Assembly (NCBI RefSeq): GCF_025273675.1
Contig: NZ_CP045809.1
Span: 3,100,001 to 3,164,000 of the forward strand
Length of the DNA: 64,000 nt
Reading direction: 5' to 3'
Source: Gordonia pseudamarae
GTDB taxonomy: Bacteria > Actinomycetota > Actinomycetes > Mycobacteriales > Mycobacteriaceae
The notes below the pieces were generated by a model. It did no database searches. It had not been told where the DNA came from and was given only the letters and a program-made list of their open reading frames with translations. A program made the position numbers and the translations under genes. Numbering within the stretch: the stretch's first letter is position 1; each line of letters starts with the position of its first letter. Shown piece after piece: positions 1 through 9,453 of this stretch.

Positions 1-341
1 TGCTCACCCCGAAGGGCGATGACCGCGACCTCGCCGGACTGACCGACGCCCTCACCTCCGCGCAACTCGGCTCGTCCTCGCGTGGGGCCAACTTCCTGAC
101 CATCACCACGGTCGGGCGGTGCGGCGGCGACGGCTCCTGGTTGTGGAGCACCACGGTGCGTACCAGCAGCGGCGTGCAGTCCGGTGAGGTCCGCGGCAAG
201 GCCGGCGACAGGTGTGTGGCGGTCCACGCCAGTTACGCACAGGGCGGCGGTGACGACTCGGCGAACGGAGCCGAAACCGGTCCGCCGTCCGTCGACCTGC
301 TCGGCAAGGTCGTCGACGGCGACATCGTCAGCATCGACTGA
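1..341 (+). CDS. C-terminal end of an unidentified protein (5' end outside window)
   Basis: An open frame runs in from the left edge (first full codon at base 3) and stops with TGA at 339-341, giving about 112 visible residues. Two cysteines (in VGRCGGDG and DRCVAV) could form a disulfide, and the tail is Gly/Ser/Asp rich, so a secreted or surface-exposed domain is possible. It converges on the beta-propeller gene at 386-1831. I do not recognise the family, and the N-terminus that would decide it is missing. Confidence 0.5.
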   Translation, partial: LTPKGDDRDLAGLTDALTSAQLGSSSRGANFLTITTVGRCGGDGSWLWSTTVRTSSGVQSGEVRGKAGDRCVAVHASYAQGGGDDSANGAETGPPSVDLLGKVVDGDIVSID

Positions 342-385
342 CGTAACCGGCGACATCGTAGGCATCACCGCGCGCGGTGGATCGG

Positions 386-1831
386 CTATCCGTAGCGGAT
401 CAGGGATGCCTGACGGGTGCCGGTGCTCGCGTTGTACCAGAACAGGTACGGGCCGACCATCCGCAGGTTGACGTCGTCTGCGCTTTCGGTCGACTTGACG
501 CGCCACACCTCTTTTCCGGTGACGCTGTCGTACGCGGTTATCGCGCCGGGACCGGGTTCGTCCGAGGTGCGGTCTCCGTCGAACACGATCCGTTCTCCGT
601 CACTGCCGACGATCTTCTGATAGATGCTGGTGGTGAAGGTCGCCAGACGGGCACCGTCGGCGAGCTTGTACACCTGCCACTTCTTCTCGTCGTTCTCGTA
701 ATCGCTTTCGACCACGAAGGTACCGGCGACGGTCTCGACGTCAGTGGAATAGGTGAACCCCGCCGAGTCCTCCCACAGCACCGAATGGTCCGTCGTCCTG
801 ATCACGCCGGTGGTGTAGTCGGAGCTCTTGCCCTCCCGCTGGAACACCACGGCCGCGCTTTCGGTGCCGTCGGCGTAGGACGGGAGCTGGATGTCGTCGA
901 TGTCCTTGATGTGGATGCCGTTGCTGTCGTAGAACTTGATCACCGACTGATATATCGAGCGGTAGCTGACCGCGAATCCCCCGGCGTGCGGTACCGCGCT
1001 CATGTACACATCCACGCTGCCGATGCGGCTCTTCTTGTCCGATTCCTCTGTGAAGGCGAACTTGTCGTCGGTGGAGTCGTACAGCAGCGCGCCGGTGTCC
1101 ATCTGATACACCGACGCCGACTTTGTGTCTTCGCGGACGGCGACCACATTGCCGGCTTCGGACAGGGTCAGGTCGTCCTGGCCGATCCGCGGCTGCCTGT
1201 TCCACTGCTTTGCGCCGTCGGAGCTGACCCAGGCGATCGAGGCCTGCGACTTGTTGCCGTCGGAGTCGTATTTTCTGGTCCACACCACGAATCCGTTGCC
1301 GGCGCGCTGGATCTTGGCACTTCCGGGTGCCGTGACGGTGACGGTGCGTAGTTCGGAGCCGTCGGCCGGGTCGATGAACGCGACCTGGGTGGAGCTCGCG
1401 GAGTTGCTGTCGTTCCGCAGGCACGCCAGCTTCTTGTCCCGGCTGATGGCGCACCATGTGGCCAGGACCGGACTGGGTGCGTCCCACAGCGGCTTCCCGT
1501 CGGTGGGGTCGACGGCCATGATAGGCGCGGGCCCCTGGTCGCTCGACAACCCGGCGACGATCGCCATGTCGGCGTCGGCCGTGCGGATCATCAGGTACTT
1601 CACGCTGCGTGACTGTCCGAACAGCGTGGTGGCGTCGTTCTCCCAGCGGTTGTCCGGCTGCGCGGGCATCGACGTGAGTGTGATGGACTCGCCCGCCTCC
1701 ACCTGTTTGAGCGTGATCCTCGATGAGGTGCCGTTCAGCTGGACCGGCACCGCCACGGCCGCGATGAGCGCCATGACGAGAGCGCTGACGACGCCGAGGC
1801 CGAACAGCGTAAAACCTGCGATTCTCCCCAT
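386..1831 (-). CDS. Membrane-anchored PQQ-like beta-propeller protein
   Basis: 481 residues. The N-terminus (residues 5-32) is one hydrophobic segment with few charges, so it is a signal anchor or uncleaved signal peptide and the rest lies outside the membrane. The body has repeated blade-like stretches of the PQQ/quinoprotein type, such as MAVDPTDGKPLW, VAFIDPADGSELR and TAYDSVTGKEVW, in which a strand ends in Asp-Gly-x-x-x-Trp/Leu. Such propellers are usually extracytoplasmic scaffolds (BamB-like) or sensors; no catalytic residues can be named. It is transcribed on the minus strand, like the RDD gene upstream of it. Function is inferred from fold only. Confidence 0.7.
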   Translation of the reverse strand: MGRIAGFTLFGLGVVSALVMALIAAVAVPVQLNGTSSRITLKQVEAGESITLTSMPAQPDNRWENDATTLFGQSRSVKYLMIRTADADMAIVAGLSSDQGPAPIMAVDPTDGKPLWDAPSPVLATWCAISRDKKLACLRNDSNSASSTQVAFIDPADGSELRTVTVTAPGSAKIQRAGNGFVVWTRKYDSDGNKSQASIAWVSSDGAKQWNRQPRIGQDDLTLSEAGNVVAVREDTKSASVYQMDTGALLYDSTDDKFAFTEESDKKSRIGSVDVYMSAVPHAGGFAVSYRSIYQSVIKFYDSNGIHIKDIDDIQLPSYADGTESAAVVFQREGKSSDYTTGVIRTTDHSVLWEDSAGFTYSTDVETVAGTFVVESDYENDEKKWQVYKLADGARLATFTTSIYQKIVGSDGERIVFDGDRTSDEPGPGAITAYDSVTGKEVWRVKSTESADDVNLRMVGPYLFWYNASTGTRQASLIRYG

Positions 1832-1903
1832 TCGTGCTACCCAAGCACATCACATGGGTGCGGTGCCAACGGCACCCGCCGTCGCGGTTGCGCCACCCGC
1901 GGG

Positions 1904-2410
1904 TCAGCGGGTGCGGATCAGCGCGGTGCCGGTGCCCCGGTCGTGCAGCGCGCGGCCGTTGTAGTCGTTGATCAGCGCGGGTACCAGAAACACGATGAGT
2001 ACCTGCCGGGCGATCGCCCGGACGATCCCGACGGCGGCAGGCGCGGTGGTGCCGGTCACCTCGGCGGTGGCGCGTTCGGTGCCGAGGTCGACGCGCATCA
2101 CGCGCATCCCGACGACGAACTGGCCGGGGGTGAAACCGAAGATCGACACGGCCACCACCCCGATCACGAACCAGACGCCCAGCACCGCGGTACCCAGGTA
2201 GGCCGAGTCGAGCGGGACGAACAGCAGACTCACCCCGTAGGCGAGGATCCAGTCGACGAGCAGGCCGAGAACCCGCGTCCAGCCGGTGGCCAGCGATCCC
2301 GGGCCGGACTCGGGCAGACCCAGATCAGCTCCCCGGTACTCGACGTCTTCGGGGCTGCCGATCTGGGGACCCGACAGCCATGATCCGGTTACTCGACCCA
2401 TGGCGTCCAT
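1904..2410 (-). CDS. RDD family membrane protein
   Basis: 168 residues. The region GWTRVLGLLVDWILAYG (about residues 42-58) holds the Arg and Asp of the RDD motif, followed by two more hydrophobic segments near residues 70-92 and 128-146 with the typical FGFTPGQFVVGMRV loop. RDD proteins are small multi-pass membrane proteins; some have been linked to ion transport, but a role here is not shown. It is divergent from glnA1, the arrangement I recall for Rv2219A/glnA1 in M. tuberculosis. An ATG three codons inside (MGRVTG) is an alternative start. Confidence 0.8.
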   Translation of the reverse strand: MDAMGRVTGSWLSGPQIGSPEDVEYRGADLGLPESGPGSLATGWTRVLGLLVDWILAYGVSLLFVPLDSAYLGTAVLGVWFVIGVVAVSIFGFTPGQFVVGMRVMRVDLGTERATAEVTGTTAPAAVGIVRAIARQVLIVFLVPALINDYNGRALHDRGTGTALIRTR

Positions 2411-2521
2411 AGTAGAGGCCGACCGGGTGTCCGCTCACCCCCGCGACAGACCGGCGATCGGCACCACATCGGAGCGCCCGGAGGAATAGTGTTGACAGCG
2501 CCAGAACCAGAGCCCGCCGAC

Positions 2522-2559
2522 GTAACACAGGGGAAACATAGGCTTGACTCCTGGGCAAC
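2522..2559 (+). promoter_or_regulatory. GlnR-type box array upstream of glnA1
   Basis: Four 5-mers sit exactly 11 bp apart: GTAAC (2522), GAAAC (2533), TTGAC (2544) and GCAAC (2555). The first pair matches the actinobacterial GlnR consensus gTnAC-n6-GaAAC perfectly and the second pair is a degenerate copy, giving the a-b-a-b layout described for GlnR targets. It lies 165-202 bp upstream of the glnA1 start. Nitrogen-dependent control of glnA1 by GlnR is inferred from the motif. Confidence 0.65.
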
Positions 2560-2573
2560 CTCGGCTCCATAGC
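2544..2573 (+). promoter_or_regulatory. Possible glnA1 promoter
   Basis: TTGACT (2544-2549), an 18-base spacer and CATAGC (2568-2573) form a passable -35/-10 pair overlapping the third and fourth GlnR-like boxes. It would leave a 5' leader of about 145 bases. The -10 is weak and other starts further downstream are possible. Confidence 0.3.
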
Positions 2574-2723
2574 GTTCTGACTTGAGATCCGCTGCTGGAA
2601 GCTCGGTGGCGGATGAGGCGAGTGGGCGCCACGGTCGCAGCGGACCGCTGAGACCGGGGTGCACGCGCGTTTCGCTCCCGGCGCCGGCAACCCGGCAACC
2701 GATCACGAAGGAGTCACCGGACG

Positions 2724-4157
2724 GTGTACAGCAGCAACGAAGAACTACTAGAGGGCATCAAGAAGGAGGGCGTCGAGTACGTCGACATCCGCTTCTGCGA
2801 CGTGCCCGGCGTGATGCAGCATTTCTCGATCCCCGCATCGGCGTTCACCGCGGACGTGTTCGAGGAAGGCCTGGCGTTCGACGGCTCCTCGGTGCGCGGC
2901 TTCCAGTCGATCGACGAGTCCGACATGATGCTGCTGCCCGACCCGGCAACCGCGCGGATCGATCCGTTCCGCAAGGCCAAGACGATGAACCTGAGCTTCT
3001 TCGTCCACGACCCGTTCACCCGTGAGGCCTACTCCCGCGACCCCCGTAACGTCGCCCGCAAGGCCGAGGACTACCTGGCCTCCACCGGCATCGCCGACAC
3101 CTGCTTCTTCGGCGCCGAGGCCGAGTTCTACATCTTCGACTCGGTGTCCTTCGACTCGCAGATGAACGGCACGTTCTACGAGATCGAGTCGGAGTCGGGC
3201 TGGTGGAACACCGGTTCGCCGACCGATCCCGACGGCAGCCCCAACCTGGGCTACAAGGTCCGCCCGAAGGGCGGCTACTTCCCGGTCGCGCCGTACGACC
3301 ACTATGTGGATCTGCGCGACGAGATGTCCACCAACCTCACCAATGCCGGGTTCACCCTGGAGCGCGGTCACCACGAGGTCGGCACCGGCGGCCAGGCCGA
3401 GATCAACTACAAGTTCAACACCCTGCTGCACGCGGCCGACGATGTGCTGCTGTTCAAGTACATCATCAAGAACACCGCCTACCAGGCCGGCAAGACCGTC
3501 ACGTTCATGCCCAAGCCGCTGTTCGGTGACAACGGTTCGGGTATGCACGCCCACCAGTCGCTGTGGAAGGACGGCAAGCCGCTGTTCCACGACGAGTCGG
3601 GCTACGCGGGCCTGTCGGATCTGGCGCGCTACTACATCGGCGGCATCCTGCACCACGCTCCGTCGCTGCTGGCGTTCACCAACCCGACCATCAACTCGTA
3701 CAAGCGTCTGGTCCCCGGCTACGAGGCACCGATCAATTTGGTCTACAGCCAGCGCAACCGGTCGGCCTGTGTGCGTATCCCGATCACCGGCAACAACCCG
3801 AAGGCCAAGCGCCTGGAGTTCCGTTGCCCGGACAGCTCGGGCAACCCGTACCTGGCGTTCGCGGCGATGATGATGGCCGGCCTGGACGGTATCAAGAACA
3901 AGATCGAGCCGCACGAGCCCGTCGACAAGGACCTCTACGAGCTCCCGCCGGAGGAGGCCAAGGGTATCCCGCAGGCCCCCACCTCGCTGGCCGCGGTCAT
4001 CGACAAGCTCGAAGAGGATCACGAATACCTCACCGCAGGTGGTGTCTTCACCGAGGACCTGATCGAGACCTGGATCGCGCTCAAGCGTGAGAACGAGATC
4101 GAGCCGGTGCAGATCCGTCCGCACCCCTACGAGTTCGCGCTCTACTACGACTGCTGA
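2724..4157 (+). CDS. glnA1: Type I glutamine synthetase GlnA1
   Basis: 477 residues, the usual length. It condenses glutamate and ammonia with ATP to glutamine as a cytoplasmic dodecamer. The beta-grasp N-domain ends in [13 protein letters not shown], the ATP-site signature [14 protein letters not shown] is near residue 271, and NRSACVRIP near residue 344. The adenylylation tyrosine is in [10 protein letters not shown] (Tyr405, codon 3936-3938), the target of GlnE encoded at 6340. Near-identity along the whole length to my recollection of M. tuberculosis GlnA1 supports the assignment. The start is GTG (GTGTACAGC) with AAGGAG about 10 bases upstream. GlnR-type boxes precede it and a strong hairpin terminator follows. 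Confidence 0.97.
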   Translation: MYSSNEELLEGIKKEGVEYVDIRFCDVPGVMQHFSIPASAFTADVFEEGLAFDGSSVRGFQSIDESDMMLLPDPATARIDPFRKAKTMNLSFFVHDPFTREAYSRDPRNVARKAEDYLASTGIADTCFFGAEAEFYIFDSVSFDSQMNGTFYEIESESGWWNTGSPTDPDGSPNLGYKVRPKGGYFPVAPYDHYVDLRDEMSTNLTNAGFTLERGHHEVGTGGQAEINYKFNTLLHAADDVLLFKYIIKNTAYQAGKTVTFMPKPLFGDNGSGMHAHQSLWKDGKPLFHDESGYAGLSDLARYYIGGILHHAPSLLAFTNPTINSYKRLVPGYEAPINLVYSQRNRSACVRIPITGNNPKAKRLEFRCPDSSGNPYLAFAAMMMAGLDGIKNKIEPHEPVDKDLYELPPEEAKGIPQAPTSLAAVIDKLEEDHEYLTAGGVFTEDLIETWIALKRENEIEPVQIRPHPYEFALYYDC

Positions 4158-4215
4158 GCACTGAGTCGTACGGGCTGCTGATCGCACGGTCTTTCCGCGC
4201 GCAGTACAGCACAGG

Positions 4216-4243
4216 GCCCGCCCAGCACATCTGCTGGGCGGGC
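4216..4243 (+). terminator. Rho-independent terminator of glnA1
   Basis: A perfect 12-bp stem (GCCCGCCCAGCA at 4216-4227, TGCTGGGCGGGC at 4232-4243) with a 4-base loop is followed by TTTGTCGTT. It starts 59 bases after the glnA1 stop codon. Confidence 0.85.
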
Positions 4244-4390
4244 TTTGTCGTTGCGTGCCCCGGACAGTCCCGCGCCGCGTACCGTTCTGTACCGTCGGCC
4301 GTTCCGTACCGCAGGGTAGGGGTGTTTTTCCTGGTCAGCAGGGGACCTTGTGCCCTGCCGCACCCAGATCACACAAGCAAATATCAAGTT

Positions 4391-4576
4391 ATGTACCGCA
4401 CACGTTTCGCCGACGACCTGGCTCCCGGAGACCGCATCGCCATCGCGGGCTGGCACGGAACAGTCCGGACGAATCATCCACACGGCACCAACGACCGACT
4501 GATCGAACTGGTGCTCAGTTCCGATGACCGCAATCAGATCGTGCTGAAGGCGGGCGAGGTCGTCGAGGTTCTCTGA
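4391..4576 (+). CDS. Small conserved hypothetical protein
   Basis: 61 residues beginning MYRTRFADDLAPGDRIAIAG. The sequence alternates hydrophobic and polar residues (RIAIAGWHGTV, RLIELVLSS, QIVLKAGEVVEVL), as expected of a small beta barrel, and it ends with a hydrophobic strand. The ATG at 4391 lies past the glnA1 terminator and gives a compact soluble domain; in-frame sequence upstream is Pro/Cys rich and not convincing. It converges on the heme oxygenase gene 9 bases away. No family is recognised. Confidence 0.55.
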   Translation: MYRTRFADDLAPGDRIAIAGWHGTVRTNHPHGTNDRLIELVLSSDDRNQIVLKAGEVVEVL

Positions 4577-4585
4577 CCTCTCCGA

Positions 4586-5236
4586 TCAGGCGGTCAGTTC
4601 CGCGAAGAGCGCCTCGTTGAACTCGAACGCGCGCACGGCCTCGTCAAGCAGGCGACCGTGGGCGGCCTCGTCGATGGGCAGGCCGTCGAGTGCGTCGCGG
4701 TAGCCGTCCTTGTAGCGCTTGAGCTTGTCAATACCGTCGAAGGCGTAGAAGGTCAGCGCGTCCTTGTCGATGCCGTAGTGCGAGATCATCCGGCTTTTGA
4801 TCACCTGACCGCCGCTGAGATCACCGAGGTAGCGCGTGTAGTGGTGTGCCACGTATCGCGCGGGATCAGCGCGGGTGGCGTCGATCGCCGCGACGTAGCG
4901 GGTGACCGCCGGGAGCGGTTCCACCGTGCTGATGTCCACACCGAGCACGTCGAGATCGGCGGCCAGGCGCGGCAGCCGGCGCAGGCGCTCGTCGAAGATG
5001 GGTGCGACGACGGGTTTGGTGTCGTCAGCGGCGTTGAGATCGTCACCCACCTCTTCGAGCGCACGGTAGACGAAGTACAGCTGGGCCGCGAGGGTGCTGT
5101 AGGCCCGCACGTCGAGGCGGCCGGCCATGAGGTCGTCAATGAAATCGGAGCGCTCGGCGCGTTCGTGCGCCGTCGCGGTCGCATCGCGCAGGCTCGTGGA
5201 GATGGATGGCCGTTCGCCCAGGGAAACAGTGCTCAT
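4586..5236 (-). CDS. hmuO: Heme oxygenase (biliverdin-forming)
   Basis: 216 residues, the length of HmuO-type enzymes. It opens heme with O2 and electrons to biliverdin, CO and iron, releasing iron from acquired heme in the cytoplasm. The proximal heme ligand is His24 in TATAHERAE, and the distal helix with flexible glycines is YLGDLSGGQ near residues 135-142. The ATG at 5236 was chosen because homologues begin just before SLRDATATAHERAE; in-frame sequence upstream is arginine/proline-rich non-domain sequence. No IdeR/DtxR iron box is visible upstream, so iron control cannot be claimed. Its position between glnA1 and glnE is not part of the M. tuberculosis order. Confidence 0.9.
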   Translation of the reverse strand: MSTVSLGERPSISTSLRDATATAHERAERSDFIDDLMAGRLDVRAYSTLAAQLYFVYRALEEVGDDLNAADDTKPVVAPIFDERLRRLPRLAADLDVLGVDISTVEPLPAVTRYVAAIDATRADPARYVAHHYTRYLGDLSGGQVIKSRMISHYGIDKDALTFYAFDGIDKLKRYKDGYRDALDGLPIDEAAHGRLLDEAVRAFEFNEALFAELTA

Positions 5237-5369
5237 GATGTGACAAGAAATACCAGGCACCGGCGTCTCCCGAAACCCCGGGGCCCGAACTGAACGGAAC
5301 CTCACAGGCCGGTGCCCGGTGTCAGGTGCCCCGCCGTCGGGAATATCCCCCACCCCGGGTGCCCGGATA

Positions 5370-6347
5370 TCAGGCCGCGACGAGCTTCACCACGATGGCC
5401 CGATGGTCGGAGCCCTTCACGAAGTGCGTGCGCACCGAGGTCGCCACGAAACCCTTGATGACGACATGGTCGATGGCCACGACCGGCCGGTTCCCGAGTC
5501 GGCCGTTGGTGGGATAGGTCGGCAGGAAGCCGGACCCGGATTGTTCGCCGGCGTCGGCGAACCCATGGCGCAGGAATCCGCGGAAGCGCGCCTGATCCCA
5601 GGTGGCGTTGTAGTCACCGGCCGCGATGACCGGCCCGTCGCCGAGCTCGTGCAGGTAGGCCTTGATGGTGTCGGTGTCGTGTACCCAGTCCCGGCCGTCG
5701 CCGGTGGGTGCGGCGGGATGGATCGCCAATACCCGGGTGGCGCGAGCGCCGGGCAGGTCGGTGACCCCGCGCAGATTCTTGAACGCGGTGTCATCGATGA
5801 TGTCGCGGTCGCGCAGCGGAGTGCGGCTCAGCAGCGCCGACCCGGCCGCGGCGGCGAACGGGACTACCTCGGACTGTTCGAACGGCAGGCGCTGCGCCAG
5901 GCCGCTGACCCGCGCCTTGTCGAGCCATTCGGTGGTGACCTCCTGCAGCGACAGGATGTCGGCGCCGCTGTCGCGGACCAGCTTTTCCACCGCGCTCAGG
6001 TCGCCGTTGCCCTTGAGCAGGTTGACCGAGACCACGGTGATGGTCGGTCCGTCGGGGGCATCGGTGCCCACGAAGAGCGGAACCTGGGTCTGGACGAGTA
6101 CCGCCGCGACGACGGCGGCCACACCGGTGGCGATCCACTGCTTGAGTCCGGCGAAGATCACGATCGAGACGACGGCGGTGCCGAGGAAGAACGGCACCCC
6201 GCTGGTGAGCGCGATCAGCGTCGGCCGCGTGAACGGCACATAGTGCAGCAGGATCGCGAACAGGGTGGCCGCGACCATCACCGCACCCGCGACGAGCACC
6301 GCGACGCGTAGCCCGCGCCACAGCACCCCCCGGGCGTCGTCAGGCAC
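5370..6347 (-). CDS. Endonuclease/exonuclease/phosphatase (EEP) family membrane protein
   Basis: 325 residues. Three hydrophobic segments fill residues 10-95 and a C-terminal EEP (DNase I-like) domain follows. Catalytic motifs are visible: SLQEV (metal-binding Glu), AAGDYNATW (Asp/Asn), AIDHVVIKG and the terminal GSDHRAIVV (Asp-His). The family hydrolyses phosphodiester or phosphomonoester bonds; the substrate is unknown and could be nucleic acid, lipid head groups or inositol phosphates outside the cell. The GTG at 6347 overlaps the last 8 bases of glnE, implying co-transcription and translational coupling; longer starts would run deeper into glnE. Confidence 0.8.
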   Translation of the reverse strand: MPDDARGVLWRGLRVAVLVAGAVMVAATLFAILLHYVPFTRPTLIALTSGVPFFLGTAVVSIVIFAGLKQWIATGVAAVVAAVLVQTQVPLFVGTDAPDGPTITVVSVNLLKGNGDLSAVEKLVRDSGADILSLQEVTTEWLDKARVSGLAQRLPFEQSEVVPFAAAAGSALLSRTPLRDRDIIDDTAFKNLRGVTDLPGARATRVLAIHPAAPTGDGRDWVHDTDTIKAYLHELGDGPVIAAGDYNATWDQARFRGFLRHGFADAGEQSGSGFLPTYPTNGRLGNRPVVAIDHVVIKGFVATSVRTHFVKGSDHRAIVVKLVAA

Positions 6348-9300
6348 CGAACACCTTGCGGACGACGACCTTTGCCCGGCGGGTGACCCGCAGGTAGTGC
6401 TCCAGGAACTCGGCCCCCTCATCCTCGGCCCAGCCTGCCGCGAACGCGATCTGCCGTAGTTGCTGGCCGGGTCCGGGCAGCTGGTCGACGGGCTTTCCGC
6501 GCACCAGGACCAGCGCGTTGCGTGCCTTGGTCGCGGTCAGCCACGCCTCCTTGAGCATGGCGACATCGTTTTCGGCCAGCAGTTCGACCGCACCGATGAC
6601 ATCAAGCGATTCGAGTGTGGAGGTGTTGTGCAGGGCCGGGTAGCGGTGCGCGTACTTGAGCTGCAGCAGCTGCACGGTCCATTCGACGTCGGCGAGTCCG
6701 CCGCGGCCGAGTTTGGTGTGTGTCATCGGGTCGGCGCCCCGCGGCAGCCGTTCGGAATCGACACGCGCCTTGATGCGCCTGATCTCCTTGACCGCGTCAC
6801 CGGACACCCCGCCCTCGGGGTAGCGGATGCGGTCGGCCATGTGCAGGAAGGCGATACCGAGCTCGTCGTCGCCGGCCACCTGGTGGGCGCGCAGCAGCGC
6901 CTGGATCTCCCAGGGCTGGGCCCACTGTTCGTAGTAGGCGGCATAGGAGGCCAGGGTGCGCACGATCGGGCCGTTGCGTCCCTCCGGGCGCAACCCGGTG
7001 TCCACCTCCAGCGGTGGGTCCTGGCTGGGCGAGCCGAGCATGGTGCGCACGTTCTCGGCGATGGTCCGGGCCCATTTGACGGCGGTCTCCTCGTCGACGC
7101 CCGGGTCGGGATCGCAGACGAACAGGACGTCGGCGTCGGAGCCGTAGCCCAGCTCACCCCCGCCGAGCCGGCCCATTCCGATGACGGCCATCCGGGCGGG
7201 CGCCGGTGTGCCCGATTGGCGGACGGATTCGTCGATGACGACGGTGAGCGCGGCGTTGAGCACCGCAGCCCATACCGAGGACAGCGCACGGCACACCTGC
7301 GGCACGTCCATCATGCCCAGGATGTCGGCGGAGGCGACACGGGCCAGTTCGGCGCGCCGGTGCGAGCGCGCGACGGCCACCGCGCGTTTGAGGTCGGCCT
7401 GGCGCACCGTGGAGGCGATCAGCCCCTTCGCCACGTCCTCGGGTTGCTGTTCACACAGTTTGGGTCCGTCCGAGCCGTCTGAGTACAGGCGGATCGTCTC
7501 GGGTGAGCGCATCAGCAGGTTGGCGATGTACTCGGAGGTGCCGAGCAGCTTCATGAGCCGCTCGGCGACCACGCCGTCGTCGCGCAGCAGTCGCAGGAAC
7601 CAGTCCTGGTCGACGAGTTCGTCGCACAGTTTGCGGTAGTTGAGCAGACCGGCATCGGGGTCGGGGGTACGGCCGATCAGTTCGAGCAGCTGAGGCAGGA
7701 TCAACAGCTGGATCTGCCCGCGGCGGCCCGCCCCAGAGGCGAGCGCCCTGATGTGACTGAGCGCCCGGTCGGGTTTGGCGTATCCCAGCGCGGCCAGTCG
7801 CCGCTGCGCCGCGGTGCTGCTCAGGGTCAGTTCGTCGGCGTTGAAGTGGATGACCGATTCGAGCAGCGGACGGTAGAACAGCTTCTCGTGCAGCCGGCGG
7901 ATCCGCAGGCTCTGGTGCCGGATCTCGGCCCGCAGCACGTCGGTCGGGGTTTTGTCGCCTTCACGGCGGATGTGCGCCGCCCGGGCGAGCCAGCGCATGT
8001 TGGCGTCGTCGTCGAATTCGGGCAGCAGATGCGTGCGGCTCAGCTTCTGCAACTGCAACCGGTGTTCGAGCAGCCGCAGGAACTGGTACGACGCATTCAG
8101 GTTGGCGCCGTCGTCGCGTCCGACGTAGCCGCCGGCGGTGAGTGCGGCGAGCGCGTCGACGGTGGCCTGCACACGCAGGCTCTCGTCGACGCGTCCGTGC
8201 ACCATCTGCAGCAGTTGCACCGCGAACTCCACATCGCGCAGGCTGCCCCTGCCCAGTTTGAGGTTGCGGTCGCGCAGTTCTTCGGGGACGAGGAATTCCA
8301 CGCGTCGACGCATCGCCTGCACTTCGGGGACGAAGTCGTCGCGTTCGGCGGCCTGCCACACCATCGGGTTGACGGCCTCGTAGTATTCGCGGGCCAGTTC
8401 CATGTCGCCGGTCATCGGCCGGGCCTTGAGCAGCGCCTGGAACTCCCAGGTCTTGGCCCAGCGCTTGTAGTAGGCCAGATGCGATTCGAGGGTCCGGGTG
8501 AGTGCGCCGGCCTTGCCCTCGGGCCGCAGCGCGGCATCGACCTCGAAAAACGCGAGCGTACCCACCCGCATCATCTCACCGGCCACCCGCGCGGTCTTGC
8601 CGTCGGCGGGTTCGCTGACGAACACGACGTCGACGTCACTGACGTAGTTGAGCTCGCGGGCACCACATTTGCCCATCGCGATCACCGCCAGGCGCACCGT
8701 GATCGGCTTGTCGCCGAACACCTCCCGGTGGGCGACGGCCAGGGCCGCGGTCAGCGCGGCGTCGGCAAGGTCGGCGAGGTAGGCGCCCACCTGCGGGAAC
8801 CACATGACCGGTTCGTCCTCGACGGTCGAGGCGACGTCGTGCGCGGCGAGTTCGAGCAGCAGACTGCGGTAGGCGGTACGCAGCGCGACAACAGCTTTGG
8901 GACCGGTGATGGCGGACCGGTAGACCAGGTTGCCCTTCTCCAACTCGCCGGGTTCGGGTTCGGCGCCGACCGACGCCAGCATCTGCCGGAACAGTTCGTC
9001 GCGGTCGGGCAGATCCGCCGACAGGAGCCGGCGCCAGCTCGACGTCTCCGCCACCAGATGGTCACCGATCGCATCGGAGGACCCGAGAACACCGAACAAC
9101 CGGCCGCGGAACCCCTTGTCGGTGCGCAGTTCGGCATCGATATCGGCCCATTCGGCGCCGGCCGCGTCCTGCAGCCGGATCAACGCCCGCAATGCCAGGT
9201 CGGCGTCGGGGGCCCGGGACAACGACCACAAGACATCGACCGACTTCTCGTTGCTCCACCCCAGCATCGCGAGGTTGGCCGCCGCGGAACTGTCGAGCAG

Positions 9301-9351
9301 CCCGAGACGTCCGGCGCTGGGCACACTGCCACGTCCGTACAAGGTACTCAC
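6340..9351 (-). CDS. glnE: Bifunctional glutamine synthetase adenylyltransferase/deadenylylase
   Basis: About 1003 residues from the GTG at 9351. It attaches AMP to, and removes it from, the regulatory tyrosine of GlnA1, so it sets glutamine synthetase activity by nitrogen state. Two nucleotidyltransferase domains are visible: N-terminal [19 protein letters not shown] near residue 226 (deadenylylase) and C-terminal [18 protein letters not shown] near residue 725 (adenylylase), each with Gly-Ser or equivalent plus Asp-x-Asp. Each is followed by a helical regulatory domain ([16 protein letters not shown]). A TTG at 9378 in the same frame is an alternative start; neither has a clear ribosome-binding site. 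The following EEP gene overlaps by 8 bases. Confidence 0.95.
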   Translation of the reverse strand: MSTLYGRGSVPSAGRLGLLDSSAAANLAMLGWSNEKSVDVLWSLSRAPDADLALRALIRLQDAAGAEWADIDAELRTDKGFRGRLFGVLGSSDAIGDHLVAETSSWRRLLSADLPDRDELFRQMLASVGAEPEPGELEKGNLVYRSAITGPKAVVALRTAYRSLLLELAAHDVASTVEDEPVMWFPQVGAYLADLADAALTAALAVAHREVFGDKPITVRLAVIAMGKCGARELNYVSDVDVVFVSEPADGKTARVAGEMMRVGTLAFFEVDAALRPEGKAGALTRTLESHLAYYKRWAKTWEFQALLKARPMTGDMELAREYYEAVNPMVWQAAERDDFVPEVQAMRRRVEFLVPEELRDRNLKLGRGSLRDVEFAVQLLQMVHGRVDESLRVQATVDALAALTAGGYVGRDDGANLNASYQFLRLLEHRLQLQKLSRTHLLPEFDDDANMRWLARAAHIRREGDKTPTDVLRAEIRHQSLRIRRLHEKLFYRPLLESVIHFNADELTLSSTAAQRRLAALGYAKPDRALSHIRALASGAGRRGQIQLLILPQLLELIGRTPDPDAGLLNYRKLCDELVDQDWFLRLLRDDGVVAERLMKLLGTSEYIANLLMRSPETIRLYSDGSDGPKLCEQQPEDVAKGLIASTVRQADLKRAVAVARSHRRAELARVASADILGMMDVPQVCRALSSVWAAVLNAALTVVIDESVRQSGTPAPARMAVIGMGRLGGGELGYGSDADVLFVCDPDPGVDEETAVKWARTIAENVRTMLGSPSQDPPLEVDTGLRPEGRNGPIVRTLASYAAYYEQWAQPWEIQALLRAHQVAGDDELGIAFLHMADRIRYPEGGVSGDAVKEIRRIKARVDSERLPRGADPMTHTKLGRGGLADVEWTVQLLQLKYAHRYPALHNTSTLESLDVIGAVELLAENDVAMLKEAWLTATKARNALVLVRGKPVDQLPGPGQQLRQIAFAAGWAEDEGAEFLEHYLRVTRRAKVVVRKVFGA

Positions 9352-9453
9352 ACCCAAAACCGTAGCCGGTCCCCCCAACCCGTTGCGATCTGGTTACACG
9401 CAGTCACCGCACCAGGCCGTCCCCGAGACGACCACATGTTTATCCACCGACAA

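Noticed and set aside
2748..4187. Long open frame opposite glnA1 on the minus strand
   Set aside because: It is a codon-bias shadow of a GC-rich gene: valine/leucine/arginine-rich, with no domain, and fully inside a certain gene.
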